In this document: one piece after another, positions 15,030 through 16,338 of the stretch
How positions within the stretch are numbered: the first letter of the stretch is position 1
How the letters are laid out: every line of letters starts with the position of its first letter
Assembly (NCBI GenBank): GCA_037439945.1
Contig: JBBIVA010000086.1
Location: 1 to 16,338 of the forward strand
Reading direction: 5' to 3'
From: CALEUX01 sp037439945
Lineage (GTDB): Bacteria; Bacteroidota; Bacteroidia; Bacteroidales; Marinilabiliaceae
Length of the DNA: 16,338 nucleotides
Translations under genes and position numbers: made by a program
Notes under the pieces: generated by a model
What the model saw: the letters and a program-made list of their open reading frames with translations, nothing else
Database searches by the model: none
Told to the model about the DNA's origin: nothing

Positions 15030-16338
15030 TTATTTTCCAATACAAAAAAGAGTGGTTCCTGAACGCACATACATGCGCCCTTCGGCAAAAGCAGGGGTAG
15101 TAACAACTTTTGTCTTTAATTCTGACTCGGCCAGCAATTTCTTTTCCCTTTCAAGGGCATATACCTGTAAACGGCCGTCCATATCAAATATAAATAGTTT
15201 ATTATCTGCAACAACCGGCGATGAGTAATATCCAACCCCTCCATCGTTTTCCCAAAGTTTCTCACCTGTTTTGGCATCTAAACCAACCAGTATGCCATAA
15301 CTTGTTGCAATAAAAACTATTCCTCCTGATGCTACCGGACTGGCAACTTCAGATAGATAATCATTACTTTGCCAAACAATTTGTCCGTTGGCCGGGTTAA
15401 TTGCCAATAATGTTGCATACTCCTGGGTAGCAAAAACCAAACCTTCGCCAAATGCAGGTGATGGGCCAACTTCTCCCATTAATCCTTTTGCAGTCCATAA
15501 TTCTTTGCCATTTTCAATATCATAACCCGCTACTATGGGGTCAGTGGCGAGAATTATCTGATGTTTTCCGCCTATATTTGCCAAAACAGGACTGGCCCAT
15601 GATATTTTAACATTTCGTTTGGTTTCCCATATTGTTTCACCAGTTGTAACGTTTAGTGCCATTATCCCTTGCCCCTTATTTGTGTCATACTGAACAAATA
15701 ATTTTTCGTTTAGGGTTAGCAACGATGATGAGTGACCATAATGGTTATCAGGCACCCCTAAATTACGTGCCCAGGCCCTGTTTCCCTCCATATCAAAACA
15801 GATAACATCACCGGTTCCAAAAATGGCAAAAACATTTATTCCGTTAACTGCCAGCGATGGGGCTGCGAGCCCTGTATCTTCGGTAGTTTTTGGAGGAACT
15901 GATGGAGACCCTGCAATATTGTCAACACTTTTACCCCAGAGTATTTTTCCATTGTTGGCATCTATACAGTAAACCTCGCGCTTTTGGGCACTGGCTCCAG
16001 ATAGAAACACACGGTTTCCCCAAACTACCGGGGAGTTATATCCAGCCAGTGGAACAGTTGTTTTCCAAAGAATATTTTTCCCTGTTGATACGTCAAAATC
16101 TACAGGTATATTTTTATGAGTAAACACCCCGTTACCCAAAGGGCCCCGAAATGATGGGGAATTTGCCCTTATCTGCGCAATATCAGGGTATTTAACAACC
16201 GGTATTGGTTTTTCTATAGTTTCTTCCTGTATTGCTGAATAATCAGAAACCTGTTTTTCTATTTCGGGCCCGGTTTTTTCTGTTTCATTACCAACTTCAA
16301 TAACTTCAATGGCCTGCCCCACTATCGGGGTTTCAACA
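15030..16338 (-). CDS. PQQ-like eight-bladed beta-propeller protein with N-terminal linker, cut by window edge
   Basis: The reading frame stays open to the right edge (codons from 16337), so the 5' end is missing. The GTG at 16320-16322 is only the first start-like codon, probably not the true start. Numbering from that GTG, residues 1-50 are a Glu/Pro/Ile-rich, low-complexity stretch that looks like a tether. An S-F-R-G-P motif (57-61) marks the propeller start, as in the two complete paralogues. Blade-closing positions are W86, W129, W184, W232, W276, W317, W357 and a Leu equivalent near 396, again eight blades, with motifs such as CIDANNGKILW. The end SGTTLFCIGK resembles the ends of the other two. 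The linker suggests that the missing N-terminus holds a membrane anchor or another domain, so this copy may be membrane-tethered while the others are soluble. It ends 69 bases before the NuoEF-like gene and is probably in the same operon. No catalytic quinoprotein features are visible. Confidence 0.85.
   Translation of the reverse strand, partial: VETPIVGQAIEVIEVGNETEKTGPEIEKQVSDYSAIQEETIEKPIPVVKYPDIAQIRANSPSFRGPLGNGVFTHKNIPVDFDVSTGKNILWKTTVPLAGYNSPVVWGNRVFLSGASAQKREVYCIDANNGKILWGKSVDNIAGSPSVPPKTTEDTGLAAPSLAVNGINVFAIFGTGDVICFDMEGNRAWARNLGVPDNHYGHSSSLLTLNEKLFVQYDTNKGQGIMALNVTTGETIWETKRNVKISWASPVLANIGGKHQIILATDPIVAGYDIENGKELWTAKGLMGEVGPSPAFGEGLVFATQEYATLLAINPANGQIVWQSNDYLSEVASPVASGGIVFIATSYGILVGLDAKTGEKLWENDGGVGYYSSPVVADNKLFIFDMDGRLQVYALEREKKLLAESELKTKVVTTPAFAEGRMYVRSGTTLFCIGK

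Noticed and set aside
16320..16322. GTG as the start codon of the right-edge propeller gene
   Set aside because: The frame stays open upstream to the window edge and no signal peptide follows this GTG, so the true start is probably outside the window.

Overview
The window is a 16.3 kb piece of a Bacteroidota chromosome, most likely from the anaerobic Bacteroidales/Marinilabiliales part of the phylum. The evidence is an AT-rich sequence, signal peptides ending in Q or an Ala-rich stretch, a TonB-dependent receptor with an N-terminal carboxypeptidase-regulatory-like domain, and fused NuoE/NuoF-type redox proteins. I cannot name a genus from this alone. All nine protein genes lie on the minus strand, so transcription runs from the right edge to the left.

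Right part (16338 to 11055): a secreted or anchored eight-bladed PQQ-like beta-propeller gene, cut by the window edge, is followed by two tightly linked redox genes. The first (12603-14960) fuses a NuoE-like [2Fe-2S] domain, a second thioredoxin-like ferredoxin domain, a NuoF-like FMN/NADH domain and a C-terminal two-cluster ferredoxin, which is the HydC+HydB layout of electron-bifurcating enzymes. The second (11055-12596) joins a NuoG/HydA-type [2Fe-2S] domain to a GltD/NfnB-like FAD domain and a NuoG-like [4Fe-4S] tail. Together they resemble the Sporomusa-type transhydrogenase (Stn), but the NAD(P)H-binding half of the GltD-like domain is missing. This pair is the most unusual part of the window.

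Middle part (10950 to 1870): a second secreted propeller, a GT4-type glycosyltransferase, an ABC ATPase of the LolD/YbbA type, a giant 10-TM FtsX/YbbP-type permease and a TonB-dependent receptor follow at spacings of 28, 2, 62 and 37 bases. They probably form one operon, perhaps continuous with the redox genes (104-base gap). No SusD partner is present.

Left part (1869 to 1): a 416-base gap contains a GC-rich, hairpin-rich intergenic repeat of about 220 bases. Beyond it lies a third secreted propeller gene, and the window ends with a 23-base perfect palindrome that may be an operator.

Working picture (inference): a cytoplasmic NADH-linked flavin/Fe-S electron module is co-encoded with three extracytoplasmic propeller proteins and an envelope system comprising an export-type ABC transporter, an outer-membrane receptor and a glycosyltransferase. 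The redox module has no visible terminal catalytic subunit. If one exists it is probably encoded to the right of this window. I see no rRNA, tRNA, CRISPR array, transposase or convincing rho-independent terminator.
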